Below, in pieces: positions 1-7,421 of a stretch of DNA of 10,991 nt (within the stretch, counting starts at the first letter, position 1; every line of letters begins with the position of its first letter). A model generated the notes under the pieces. The model did no database searches. It was not told where the DNA came from and worked only from the letters and a program-made list of their open reading frames with translations. Position numbers and translations under genes: made by a program. Source of the DNA: Actinomortierella ambigua (lineage: Eukaryota > Mortierellomycota > Mortierellomycetes > Mortierellales > Mortierellaceae); assembly GCA_016098155.1 (NCBI GenBank), contig JAAAJB010000840.1, positions 1 through 10,991 of the forward strand, read 5' to 3'.

Positions 1-440
1 TTGTGCAATGGCCGCCCCTTGTTCTGCTGCCTTGGTGTACCATTTGACCGCCTCAACATCGCTCTGATCAACTCTTCGCCCGTGCTCGTACATCGATCCA
101 AGGTTGATTTGTGCAATAGCCGCCCCTTGCTCTGCTGCCTTGGTGTACCATTTGAACGCTTCAACATCGCTCTGATCGACTCCTCGCCCATGCTCGTACA
201 TCAATCCAAGGCTGCCTTGTGCAATGGCATAACCTTGTTCTGCTGACCTGGTGTACCATTTAGACGCCTCAACATCGCTCTGATCGACTCCTCGCCCAAT
301 CTCGTACATCAATCCAAGGTTGGTTTGTGCAATGGCATAACCTTGTTCTGCTGCCTTGGTGTACCATTTGACCGCCTCATCATCGCTCTGATCGACCCCT
401 TGCCCATGCTCGTACATCAATCCAAGGCTGCCTTGTGCAA
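1..440 (-). repeat. 108-nt tandem repeat encoding 36-aa Sel1 units
   Basis: The marker TTGTGCAAT recurs at 1, 109, 217, 325 and 433, an exact 108-nt period with no indel. Four full copies lie in 1-432 and a fifth begins at 433. By eye, compared copies differ at about 11-12 of 108 positions. On the coding (minus) strand each unit reads AIAQ..LG.MYE.G..VDQSD.EA.KWYT..AEQG. The array probably continues past the left edge. Sel1 units in exon 2 of the same gene are far more diverged, so this block was amplified more recently or is being homogenised. Confidence 0.95.
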
Positions 441-2338
441 TGGCATCCCCTTGATCTGCCGCCTTGAGGAACAACTCAACCACCTTGGCCATGTTCTGGC
501 TGGCTACCTTGTCTTGCTCATTTAGTGGAACAGAGGACTAAAAATAGTTGAAGAGTGGATTAACAGAATGTAAGATGTAGGTATGATTATTATCGTGCCA
601 ACTAGGATGACAAGTAACAATATCAGTGTCTACCCCGGTCTGGGACATTCGCCTTGTTGTGTAACTCCATACTACCTCAGTTGACCTCTTGGCCTCATCA
701 ACGTCACTCTGTTGTAGTCCTCGTCCAAAAATATACATCAGGCCAAGTGTTCTTTGGGCCGTCGGATTCCCTTGGTCTGCTGCCATTGTGAGCCATTTGA
801 CTGCTTGCTCATCGCTCTGTATCACTCCTCTCCCAAGAGCGAACCATTGCCCAAGGATGGTCTGAGCCTCATGGTGGCCTTGCTTGGCGGCCATTTCATA
901 CCATTTTGCGGCCTGGAAGGCGTCCTCCTTGACTCCATAGCCATTGGCATACAACACTCCAAGTGCATGCTGCGCCTCCGCACTCTCACTCTCAGCTGCT
1001 CTGCGATACCACGTCGCCGCCTTGGAAGCATTACTCGAAACGAAGCCTTGTCCCTCCTTGTACATTCTAGCGAGTCGTATCTGTGCTACCACATTCCCGC
1101 CATTGGCTGCCCTGCGGTACCACCAAAACGAGTCTCTCTCACTCTTGCCAACGCCTCGCCCATGGCCATAAATCCATCCGAGAAATAGCTGCGCATCGGC
1201 GTTCTCGTTCTTGGCTGCCGTGCAAAAATGGGTCACCACATCGTCATCCGTCTGTGGCAACCTACCAATGTAGTCATCATGGTTCCCAGGCACTGCGTCA
1301 TGTTCAAATCCTTCCCCACCGCATTTGTGACCTTCTGATGTATGTGTCAATCCAGTTCCGCTGCTGCCAAGATCAAAAAAGTCCCCATCCGTATCGGTGC
1401 TCTCTTCGGTGGATTCATCGTGCACCAGAATCACCTTGCTAGCGTTTGGTCGATCACTGGGATCCTGGGCCCAGCAGCGTTCAGCCAACCTACGGTATTC
1501 GAGCGGAGTCTCGCCAGGCAGTTGTTCGCGACGACCGTTCTTGACACCGAATGCAACCAGTGCATCGTCATGCTGGTCATGGAATGGCCTTGTGCAGTCG
1601 GCCGCCATCTCCCACATCACCATTCCTAAAGCGTACACATCCGACTTCGTCGAGTACTTGGGCTTGTCCGCAGAAAGCAGCTCTGGTGCTAGCCATCGAA
1701 GTGTCCCAGCAGCACCATTAGACGTTTGGCCACTGACACTCGATGCTGTACTGGCCATAGACCGGATCTGAGACAATCCAAAGTCGGCCAGTTTGACCTC
1801 CATATGCTTGGTCAGGAGCACATTGGCACTCTTGAGGTCACGGTGGAGGACTCCTTCCTGATGGATATAGGCGAGTCCTCGAGCAATCTCATGAGCGAGC
1901 CGCCTCTTGGTCACCCAGTCGTCGCATGCGAGATGGCCCTTGTTGATAGCCTGTGCGAGACTGCCTTTCTCGGCCAGCTCCATGAGGATGTAGATGCTGT
2001 TGTCTTGTTCATGGATTCGGTAGAACTGGATGACATGGCGGAAGCGGAGCCTCTGGAGGACCACGATTTCCTTGTTGATGGTCTTTCGGTCAAGCTCCGA
2101 CTGACTGACGAAGAATCCCTTGGCTGCACAGGGAAGATCTCCATATAGCGCTTGGTGGACTACACCGAACGTCCCTGAACCAAGCTTGTTTCCTAGAACG
2201 AGAAAAGATTGCTAAAGGTATAGAATTTCGTGCAATCAGAGGATAGAAATCTTTTTTTTTTTTTTTTGCCAGCCACACGCGGAAATAAAAATAACCACGT
2301 GGTTTGCTCCTTACCGTGGATGAAGGATTAGCTTCCAT
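1..2338 (-). CDS. Protein kinase (TKL-like) with C-terminal Sel1 repeats; 3' end beyond left edge
   Basis: Inferred joins: exon 1 2338-2315 (8 codons, MEANPSST), exon 2 2211-676, exon 3 537-1, all phase 0; 699 codons visible, no stop yet. Residues 11-270 form a complete kinase domain: glycine loop GSGTFG (19-24), lysine in CAAKG (39), glutamate in NKEIV (56), HRDLKSANVLL (131-141), DFG (151-153), LRWLAPE (179-185) and a WxxDPSDRP end motif. All catalytic residues are present, so it is predicted active; HRDLKSAN and LRWLAPE suit TKL-type Ser/Thr kinases. A Ser/Thr/Asp-rich linker (about 271-340) follows, then at least nine Sel1 units of about 36 residues (AQxxLGxMYxxGxGVxxSDxxAxKWYxxAAxQG). 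Sel1 repeats form alpha solenoids that bind partner proteins, so a scaffolded cytosolic signalling kinase is likely (inference). The start was chosen because it joins in phase to FLVLGNKLGSG. Substrate and pathway are unknown. Confidence 0.85.
538..675 (-). other. Intron 2 of the kinase-Sel1 gene
   Basis: Read on the minus strand, the donor is GAG|GTAGTA and the acceptor is AACTATTTTTAG|TCC; length 138 nt. It interrupts the fifth Sel1 unit, and without removal the Sel1 frame could not continue into the repeats at 1-537. A donor three bases further on (GTATGG, intron 672-538) would keep the same phase and add one valine. The intron frame is open until the acceptor TAG, which is itself an in-frame stop. 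Confidence 0.75.
2212..2314 (-). other. Intron 1 of the kinase-Sel1 gene
   Basis: On the minus strand, donor CCACG|GTAAGG and acceptor ACCTTTAG|CAATC, 103 nt, phase 0. Joining gives MEANPSST followed by QSFLVLGNKLGSG, a normal lead-in to a kinase glycine loop. A second AG 19 nt downstream (TTCTAG|GAAAC) would be out of phase with this exon 1. The intron carries a 16-base homopolymer (T at 2252-2267 on the plus strand). Confidence 0.75.
2252..2267. repeat. T16 homopolymer (A16 in sense of the kinase gene)
   Basis: Sixteen uninterrupted T on the plus strand, inside intron 1 of the kinase gene. Runs of this length are prone to length variation and sequencing error; it lies in non-coding sequence, so the gene model does not depend on its exact length. 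Confidence 0.95.
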
Positions 2339-2601
2339 TGAAGCTGGACGATGAAGGATCGTGTGTGAATGGAGATGGGGATGACAGCTGAGGGTAAATG
2401 AGATGAGGCACTGCTCTGTGCTCTGTCCTTCGTTTTGGAGCTGCTCGACGTCACTCATCGTTACACAATGAAACTTCCGGACTACACAGCCAATTCGAAA
2501 CAACATTTTTTTTCGCTCTTGAAGAGGCGCATTTCTTGTATTTCTACGCTAGTATTTGATGTCAGATTGGACTTGTGCCTGAATGATATGGATGATCGCG
2601 T
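2339..2601 (-). promoter_or_regulatory. Intergenic region: kinase gene leader/promoter and RTA1-like gene 3' region
   Basis: The 263 bp lie between the stop of the RTA1-like gene and the ATG of the kinase gene; both run on the minus strand, so the region must hold a 3' UTR/terminator and the next promoter and leader. Just upstream of the kinase ATG the sense strand is C/T/A-rich (CCATCTCCATTCACACACG), like many fungal leaders. I see no clear TATA box, no canonical AATAAA on the minus strand and no coding stretch. Confidence 0.45.
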
Positions 2602-3729
2602 TTAAGCAAACTCTGATTGGCGGGAGCTCTCGTTGCTTGGGGTCCGAAGGTCGGCATTGCTGTCCTTCATATAGTACCCATACATGCCCTCCCGGACATG
2701 GGTTGTGATTCTCTCAAAGAGGATGGGGGGCCAGAAGATGGCCCAGATGCCGATAGCCAAGACAAGGGGCACGGCGTCAAGAACAAACAAGAAGACTAGA
2801 GTAAACGAATGAGTAAATCTACTCTGCTGTTGGATCGTGTAGTGAACGTTGAAGACTAGGAATCATTGGTATTACCTTCTTTGCTCATCAAATATCCATT
2901 GTGGCCTTGTACAAGTTCGACAATGCGGAAGATGGATCGGATCTAGAAGAAGAAAAAAAAAGCATATGCAGTCAACACGCCTGCACCGAAAGAGGAATGG
3001 CCTGGAGAAGCAGGGTTCCGATGTGGCAAAACCTACCATGATGAACAAGGACGAAAAGTAGAGGCCACTGACGATCGTGGCTGTACTTTGGTCGAGCCCC
3101 ATCCACCCCTTCCCAGCCAAATTAGCTCTAGCGGCCCTTCTCGTACCGATCAGGCGCGCTAGGGCGACTGTGAGCAAAACAGTGAAGAGACTGTATGTGG
3201 CACCCTGGGCACAAACACCAACAAGGAAGAGCTTGTCACCAATGTTGGCAAGAGACTCGTCCTCATCTCCTGCGCTGCCCATTATGCTTCCTGCAACGAC
3301 CTGGATAAGGAATGTGGTAATGTCCGACCCAATGAAGACGCGGCTCACGATGCGAGGCGGAATCGCAGAATAGCGGGACTTTTCCATTCTAGACTTGGAG
3401 CCGCTGGCGCCGAACTGTGGATCGATTGCAGTAATTAGCCGGCCGTAGAGCATGTAATTGAATGCGAGGAATGCGGAGGGAGTCGCGATGATGAGGATGT
3501 TCTGAACAACAAAGAGCCCCACATTGAGGTCCTTGGTATCGATGGCAGTTCTGCAGAAGAAGCCAATCGAGGATGCAAAGGCAGCGGTGGGTAAACAGAT
3601 GGCCCACTTGTTCTTGTGGCGGTAGGTATAGTATGAGAAAACCAAGCCGAGGATCGCGTAAACCACGCCAAAGGCAATGTTTCCCGCGTCACTTGGCTGG
3701 TATTGAAGGGGGCCACTCTGTTCTGGCAT
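2602..3729 (-). CDS. RTA1-like seven-transmembrane protein (lipid-translocating exporter family)
   Basis: Inferred joins: exon 1 3729-3037 (231 codons), exon 2 2942-2876 (67 nt), exon 3 2795-2602 ending in TAA; 317 residues, normal for the family. Hydrophobic segments near 16-35, 41-59, 69-93, 128-150, 163-190, 213-233 and 254-277 give seven predicted membrane passes, with a basic loop (TRRAARANLAGKG) before the sixth. Exon 2 carries the family block IRSIFRIVELVQGHNGYLMS, and V254 is rebuilt across intron 2, giving KEVFLFVLDAVPLVLA. Known members include yeast Rta1 (7-aminocholesterol resistance) and Rsb1 (long-chain base release), both membrane proteins. A role in lipid or sterol stress at the plasma membrane is inference; the substrate cannot be read from sequence. 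The C-terminal tail is polar and Ser-rich. The first in-frame ATG before the first membrane segment was taken as start. Confidence 0.88.
2796..2875 (-). other. Intron 2 of the RTA1-like gene
   Basis: On the minus strand, donor AAAGAAG|GTAATA and acceptor TTTACTCTAG|TCTTC, 80 nt, phase 1. The split codon G+TC restores valine in KEVFLF, which continues the RTA1 family motif into the last membrane segment. Confidence 0.85.
2943..3036 (-). other. Intron 1 of the RTA1-like gene
   Basis: On the minus strand, donor ATCATG|GTAGGT and acceptor TTTTTTCTTCTTCTAG|ATCCG, 94 nt, phase 0, with a strong pyrimidine tract before the acceptor. Removal joins YFSSLFIM to IRSIFRIVE, as expected in this family. 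Reading through would replace the conserved block with a Cys/Arg-rich tail. Confidence 0.88.
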
Positions 3730-4957
3730 TCGTGGTAAGCGGTACTAGTAAGCGGAGGGTGAGAAGATGGAGTGAATGCTGGATTGTGCTGTTGTAGTCG
3801 TCGTAAACGAGCGTGTGCGTTTTTTTGTAGATTGTGGACTTGCTGTTCTTATAATCTTTTTAGAGCGATACAGCCCTTCTCGGAAGCAGCCCCTCCCCCT
3901 AGACAGTTTTTAGGAGATATAGGTATTGGCCTGCCTTATTGTTTGCAGTCAACATTTTTTTCTCGGTCTAGACCCTGCTAGCAATGAAGATGACTGTAAA
4001 GAGAGCGAGGCACGATCTGTTCCACGAAAACAGGTCTGACAAAGCGGGAGATGCAACTTCTTTTGGCATTTGAATTGGATCATACATAGAGGAGTGTCAT
4101 CAACCTTAAAAGGCTTGGCATACATTTCTCCATATTAGGCCTCGACGTCGCCGTTGAAAACTTTCTTTTCGTGTCCGCAGCAGTACAAACAGAGCGTGGC
4201 TCTTGCCAAGGTGCATGGTATGTCCAAAAACATGCTCAGTTACTATTATATTCTCCTTTCGTCCTTCATCCCCCTCCCCCTTACCACGCACACAGCCCCC
4301 CCACTATGTATAGCGCAGTATTTCAGCACGGCAATAGCCCGCCAGGGAGAAATTCCACTAAAAACTACCAAGTGGCAGAAGCATACTTGATGGACGATCA
4401 CCCCGATCAGTCGTCCCAGGTGTTTATCGCCAAGTCAGCAAAAGCCACGACCTCACATCAGTCATCGTGAATGGCTCCACGACGACACTATCCTAGGCGG
4501 GCTGATCTTGCAGATAATGTTTGTTATGCAAAGGTAGAGGAGGGGGGTGAGTGCCTGCCTGCATAGCAAATGAGGAAAGACAGCCGCTTGCCGGAACACA
4601 ATACAACGCTTCCTTTTTTCAACCTCTCATTGTCGGGATGGACTATACAAATGGTATAGGAGAGAGCGACAGACAGCCATGGCTTTCAGATTTGAACCTG
4701 TGTATCACTCAGTTGCACGTTACAAGCAAGGCTGAACACCCGGCCATAAGATGCCGATAGCGCAGATCATCAAATAGTTTTACAATACACGTAAGCACTT
4801 CTCAACTGTCATATCCCAAAGGAGAATATTGTGCTTTGCAAGATTTTGAGACCCGATTTTTTCTTGCCTGTTGCACAAAATGCCTCTGCAGGAAAATCTT
4901 TAGAGGGTGCTGTTGAATACCGTAGCAGATGCCATTTGCTCTTTATGGTCTATGTAA
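3730..4957. other. Gene-free intergenic region of about 1.2 kb
   Basis: It separates the 5' end of the RTA1-like gene (start 3729) from the 3' end of the first F-box gene (stop at 4958), so it should hold the RTA1-like promoter and leader on the left and the F-box 3' UTR on the right. Open frames here stay below 100 codons and encode compositionally odd peptides without domains. Visible structure is limited to an AT-rich patch (TTCTTATAATC, 3845-3855), C/T-rich tracts near 4255-4305, a perfect 6-bp hairpin CTATAC/GTATAG with a 5-nt loop (4643-4659), and the palindrome AGCCATGGCT (4675-4684). No confident gene or RNA is seen. Confidence 0.6.
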
Positions 4958-6880
4958 TTAGAAACATGCACTTGGAAATGAAGATCTACCGCGAGGAGCC
5001 AAGTAGTCATTGTCGAAGGCGGAAACCCAGCAAACGGAAACCTTGACATCTGGGAGAACATCCTGAATGGCGTCCTCATAGTGCTTGGCAGCGGCTATGC
5101 ATTCCGGGATTATCTGGACGCTCTGTAAAATGAGACCCTGAAAAGTCTTGAGTTGTTGCCAGCAGCTGCCATCAAGCATCTGGCCGACATGGCCATGCTC
5201 AAGCATTGCCTTCAGTTGATCCCCCCACAGTGGGGGAACCACAGTGTTCAAATGTAGCATGGTCATTGAAGGACTGCTTGTCATGGTCGTGCTCAGCACA
5301 TGGCGACATTGAGCTAGATTCGTCAGGCCTTCCTCCCTGTCACTCTCTGTGGGTTCGATAGCCATCCATCGTAGGAAGGAGAGATCCCTGCTCTTGTGAG
5401 AATCAACCTGTCGCTTACGCAACTCCACAGAGCCATCTCCACGATTGGATGCTGAAACATCATGTGGTCCTCCAGTAGCATGCCAACGGATCGTCAAATG
5501 CTCTAGCTTGGACAATCTTCCGAGAAAGCATAGCCCGTCCTTGGGACCCATGATAGCATTGGATCCTCTCAACCGTAAATCGAGCAACCGTAGACATGGA
5601 GCGCTGACGGCAATGAATCCACACATTGTTTTCGATTGACCACAGGCGACAGTCAGCACCAAGGTTGTGAGAGAGGAAGGGGACCAAGCCGAGGTATCGA
5701 CAAATTTTTTCACTGAAGGACGACAATTGCGCGATCGGTTGAGCACCATGGTGTCATAGGTGAGTCCAGGAAGAATGACCCCCTGCAGTCCGACAGCAAT
5801 AGGGCTACACAGAAAATCATGAACCAAGTGTGGTAAGGTGCTCTTTTCATACTTGGATGTGGCGATCCCAGAGACCTCGAGAACAGCCGGCTTGCGTGAA
5901 AAAGCGATCATCAAGTGCTTCTCGGTTGGCAGTACATCAAAGCACTCTATTCGGTGTGCCTGAGTGAGGGAAACTGCTAATATATTCAGCAAGGAAAAGG
6001 CATAGCTGCGAGCACTGAGTTGGATCCAGCGGAGATTGCAGCAGAGAGGTGCCCAGCGATCGAGAAAATACTTGTCAAACGTGCTCAATAGGCAACATCT
6101 AACTTGGAGCATGCTGAGATACTCCAGAGAGGGGCTGGCGATGCCGAGCAAGAGTGACTGCAGAGTGCTGTCATTTCTAACTATGACTCTATCCAAGCAC
6201 AAGGAAGTCAACTGTATTCCTGAATGGGCGAGCCATCTCGCATTGAGTCGATCGAGATGACCGTGACTCAGGAACAAGTGCTTCAGCCTGGGCATGCTCT
6301 CAGCAGGGTTGTTTGACTCACCCAATAGATCAAGCACAGAGTCCCATGGGAATGGGGGTTCGTAGAACCCTGCGGAGGCCATGAGGAGGGTAACATGTTC
6401 GCACAGGCGAGTGGAGAGTAATGCATCAACGACCATGGTCGCGGAGGGTACCTCGGATAAGGCTATCTCGCGTATTCTTGGACCCGAGGTGAATGCTGAA
6501 GCTGGGTTCATGCCGGCTACTCGCCTCAGTAGGTCTAAAAAGTCGTCAAAGGCATCGGTGGATTGGGATGGAAATATGTAGTGAAGCTGGGAGACGTGAT
6601 AAAGAGGATTGGGGAGTCGAGGCCTGATGAAATACGAGATATCTGGATCCAACGATGCAAAGCGACGCACCGTTTGACGGCCAATCCGATACCACCTGCG
6701 AGACACGCGAACCACGGAGCCAGCGTGTCTTGACAAAGGCGAAAAGTCGGGGAATGGAAATATATCGGGGGTTTGGAATAACAGGTCTTCAACGGTCGGC
6801 CGAAGTGCATGCTGAAGGATGGCTTCTAAAATATCGTCAATGTCGAGAGCGCGATGACAGGTAAGAGTGCGATCCGACAT
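4958..6880 (-). CDS. F-box-like/LRR-type protein, intronless
   Basis: A single open frame of 640 residues starting at ATG 6880. The N-terminus resembles an F-box whose two halves are separated: LDIDDILEAILQHAL (12-26) and VVRVSRRWYRIG (56-67), with a Pro/Phe-rich stretch between them; in a canonical F-box they are nearly continuous. The rest has irregular Leu-rich segments such as MPRLKHLFLSHGHLDRL, SPSLEYLSMLQV, CLRLLDLRL and LSKLEHLTIRW, like degenerate LRRs of fungal F-box proteins. F-box proteins bind Skp1 and present substrates to SCF ubiquitin ligases; the LRR part would choose the substrate, which is unknown. It diverges from the F-box gene at 7422, but the two proteins are not obvious recent duplicates. 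A generic LRR protein without Skp1 binding is possible, because the F-box is interrupted. Confidence 0.72.
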   Translation of the reverse strand: MSDRTLTCHRALDIDDILEAILQHALRPTVEDLLFQTPDIFPFPDFSPLSRHAGSVVRVSRRWYRIGRQTVRRFASLDPDISYFIRPRLPNPLYHVSQLHYIFPSQSTDAFDDFLDLLRRVAGMNPASAFTSGPRIREIALSEVPSATMVVDALLSTRLCEHVTLLMASAGFYEPPFPWDSVLDLLGESNNPAESMPRLKHLFLSHGHLDRLNARWLAHSGIQLTSLCLDRVIVRNDSTLQSLLLGIASPSLEYLSMLQVRCCLLSTFDKYFLDRWAPLCCNLRWIQLSARSYAFSLLNILAVSLTQAHRIECFDVLPTEKHLMIAFSRKPAVLEVSGIATSKYEKSTLPHLVHDFLCSPIAVGLQGVILPGLTYDTMVLNRSRNCRPSVKKFVDTSAWSPSSLTTLVLTVACGQSKTMCGFIAVSAPCLRLLDLRLRGSNAIMGPKDGLCFLGRLSKLEHLTIRWHATGGPHDVSASNRGDGSVELRKRQVDSHKSRDLSFLRWMAIEPTESDREEGLTNLAQCRHVLSTTMTSSPSMTMLHLNTVVPPLWGDQLKAMLEHGHVGQMLDGSCWQQLKTFQGLILQSVQIIPECIAAAKHYEDAIQDVLPDVKVSVCWVSAFDNDYLAPRGRSSFPSACF

Positions 6881-7421
6881 GATGAAGCTTCAATCTAATT
6901 ATGGAGGATGGGAGGATGATGGAGAACCCCCCCCCCCCACGGCCTGAGCGGGAGGTAAGACAGACTTGCAAATTCAGGGATAGTTCCACCCTTCCCCAGC
7001 TCCAGTGGTAGCAGGAGCTTGTTGTTTGTGTGTGCTCCCGCTCTTTTCCCTCTCGTTCTCATCCTACAAATAGGCACATGCAGGGCAGGAAAAAGTTATT
7101 TGGGCAGCTGCTTAAAGTCGGTCCACGGATGATCTGGCCAGTCAGCCCGCCAACCCAGCTGGTTCCCAAAGCATTATGAATCCGGAGCCCCTGTCAATAA
7201 AGAAGAGGTGGTCTCTTTCGACCGACCCTCGTTCTTCTGAAACGGGTCTCCTACATGACGGGGTGGCGGTGCTGCAGACAAAAAAGAAAAGAAAAAGGCA
7301 AAAACACGTTTTCAGGGGTGGCAAGGTCGGTCCAAACCCCTCCCACCCTCCTCCTTGCACTACCCATCTTGCCTTTCATCAGTTGTTCATTCTCGTCCAT
7401 CCAACAATCCATCCATCCGCC
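6881..7421. promoter_or_regulatory. Shared divergent intergenic region between two F-box genes
   Basis: The 541 bp separate the start codons of two head-to-head genes and should contain both promoters. Visible items are a C12 run (6927-6938), a C/T-rich stretch near 7005-7060, an A/G-rich stretch (AAAAAAGAAAAGAAAAAGG, about 7280-7300) and, just before the plus-strand ATG, a leader-like CCATCCAACAATCCATCCAT. No TATA box can be placed with confidence. The frame of the plus-strand gene is open from 7116 and has another in-frame ATG at 7176, so part of this region could be coding. Confidence 0.55.
6927..6938. repeat. C12 homopolymer
   Basis: Twelve consecutive C about 50 bp upstream of the start of the minus-strand F-box gene (G12 in its sense). 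It may form G-rich structure in the leader or promoter, or vary in length; nothing further can be said. Confidence 0.95.

Noticed and set aside
1..440. CRISPR array or satellite DNA as explanation of the tandem repeat
   Set aside because: The period is 108 nt with no spacers, each unit is translatable, and it matches the Sel1 repeat in frame with the upstream kinase gene.
538..2064. Kinase-Sel1 gene read as an intronless 508-codon frame starting at GTG
   Set aside because: That frame lacks the glycine loop and catalytic lysine, uses a non-ATG start and stops inside a Sel1 unit; splicing at both ends restores a complete kinase and joins the Sel1 array at 1-537.
754..2148. Several plus-strand open frames (75-144 codons) opposite the kinase-Sel1 gene
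   Set aside because: They lie antisense to a clear kinase/Sel1 frame, have no domains and have Cys/Pro/Ser-rich shadow composition; the minus-strand frame explains the sequence.
2872..3036. Read-through C-terminus of the RTA1-like gene (frame ending at 2872)
   Set aside because: It replaces the conserved IRSIFRIVE block and last membrane segment with a Cys/Arg-rich tail; two introns with good splice sites restore the family motif.
4154..4470. Two overlapping plus-strand open frames (78 and 99 codons) in the intergenic gap
   Set aside because: Pro/Ser/His-rich peptides with no domain, signal or supporting leader; length is within chance for C-rich DNA.
4680..4760. tRNA-like segment on the minus strand, with GGTTCAAATCT and a possible TGT anticodon loop
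   Set aside because: The T stem does not pair (ACAGG against CTGAA), the anticodon stem has two mismatches, no clear A box or acceptor stem exists, and no T-run terminator follows.
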